Positions 12,930 to 13,393 of a stretch of DNA of 13,393 bases are shown here, one piece after another; position 1 is the stretch's first letter, and each line of letters starts with the position of its first letter. The position numbers and the translations under genes are program-made. The stretch lies in the NCBI GenBank assembly GCA_023391955.1, contig JAEWAA010000151.1, forward strand, positions 1-13,393, written 5' to 3'. The notes under the pieces were generated by a model. That model was not told where the DNA came from. It worked only from the letters and a program-made list of their open reading frames with translations, and did not search any database. Source of the DNA: Bacillota bacterium (GTDB taxonomy: Bacteria > Bacillota > Bacilli > Paenibacillales > NBRC-103111).

Positions 12930-12987
12930 CGTCCCATTTTTCCCGTGTTAAGGTAAGGGTATTCCAAGGTATAAGGAGCTATATGCC

Positions 12988-13393
12988 ATGACTGAGCTGA
13001 AAATTAACGCCGGCAAAACCGCCGGCACCATTAACCGCAATATTTACGGCCATTTTGCCGAGCATCTGGGCAGATGCATCTATGAAGGAATCTGGGTAGG
13101 CGAGGATTCCCCCATCCCCAATACCAAGGGGCTGCGCAACGATGTGACCGCCGCCTTGAAAGCGCTGAATATTCCCGTGCTGCGTTGGCCGGGGGGCTGC
13201 TTCGCCGACGAATACCACTGGATGGACGGAATCGGACCGAAGGAAAACCGGCCGCGTATGATCAATACCCATTGGGGCGGTACAGTGGAAAACAACCATT
13301 TCGGCACCCACGAGTTTATGGAGCTGTGTGAGCAGTTGGGCACGGAGCCGTACATCAACGGCAATGTAGGCAGCGGCACGGTCTACGAAATGC
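12988..13393 (+). CDS. abfA: GH51 alpha-L-arabinofuranosidase, N-terminal part
   Basis: The first 135 residues of a probable cytoplasmic exo-acting alpha-L-arabinofuranosidase, which releases arabinose from arabinan and arabinoxylan oligosaccharides. The full protein is usually about 500 residues. Diagnostic GH51 segments are YGHFAEHLGRCIYEGIWVG (about residues 20-38), RNDVTAALKALNIPVLRWPGG (the start of the barrel), ADEYHWMDGIGP and NHFGTHEFMELCEQLGTEP, ending in NGNVGSGT. Both catalytic glutamates lie beyond the window. There is no signal peptide, as expected for the intracellular AbfA type. The ATG at 12988 is preceded by AAGGAG at 9 bases. It is divergent from the ASRT-family gene across 250 bp. 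Confidence 0.93.
   Translation, partial: MTELKINAGKTAGTINRNIYGHFAEHLGRCIYEGIWVGEDSPIPNTKGLRNDVTAALKALNIPVLRWPGGCFADEYHWMDGIGPKENRPRMINTHWGGTVENNHFGTHEFMELCEQLGTEPYINGNVGSGTVYEM

Overview
The window reads as a chromosomal segment from a low-to-medium GC Gram-positive saprophyte. A Paenibacillus-type member of the Bacillales is the most likely source. The reasons are strong AAGGAGG-type ribosome binding sites, GTG/TTG starts, a CcpA-type palindrome, many clean intrinsic terminators, a NucA/NucB nuclease, and plant-polysaccharide enzymes at both ends (a GH94 phosphorylase and a GH51 arabinofuranosidase). The genus call is inference from gene content and style, not from a search.

Layout. 1-1028 (+): C-terminal part of a GH94 cellobiose-phosphorylase-like enzyme. 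1029-1625: non-coding, with an intrinsic terminator, a cluster of four copies of a short dispersed-type repeat (two on each strand), and the terminator of the next gene. 1626-2057 (-): GNAT acetyltransferase. 2203-8180 (-): a complete six-gene fructose PTS operon, transcribed fruR > fruK > fruA (EIIBC) > EIIA > HPr > EI. It has one promoter, a CcpA-like palindrome overlapping the -35 element, and a terminator after EI. 8239-9192 (-): APH(6)/hydroxyurea-kinase-like small-molecule phosphotransferase with its own terminator. 9272-9759 (+): secreted NucA/NucB-type nuclease, divergent from the kinase. 9787-10668 (-): family 2 glycosyltransferase, starting at an internal GTG. 10791-12264 (+): a PadR repressor and a six-TM membrane protein with an N-terminal HAAS-like domain, behind an apparently autoregulated promoter with three operator arms. 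12375-12737 (-): homologue of the Anabaena sensory rhodopsin transducer (ASRT), divergent from the GH51 gene that starts at 12988 and runs off the end.

How the genes work together. The fru operon encodes the whole phosphorelay from PEP to fructose (EI > HPr > EIIA > EIIB > EIIC) plus 1-phosphofructokinase and the likely fructose-1-phosphate-responsive regulator. It therefore needs no general PTS protein from elsewhere. The EIIA-HPr-EI gene order matches the domain order of the fused FruB multiphosphoryl-transfer proteins of Pseudomonas and Rhodobacter. The GH94 and GH51 genes at the edges belong to neighbouring glycan-use loci. The small ASRT-fold protein beside GH51 is most simply read as a ligand-binding partner of sugar metabolism, because no rhodopsin is present in the window.

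Several genes have start sites that differ from the longest open frame, decided by ribosome binding sites and promoter positions: fruR (TTG at 8053), the kinase (ATG at 9192), the glycosyltransferase (GTG at 10668) and the ASRT homologue (ATG at 12737). The least explained elements are the four-unit repeat cluster (1305-1491), the PadR operator array (10791-10844) with the adjacent perfect 15-bp hairpin, and the ASRT-GH51 pairing.
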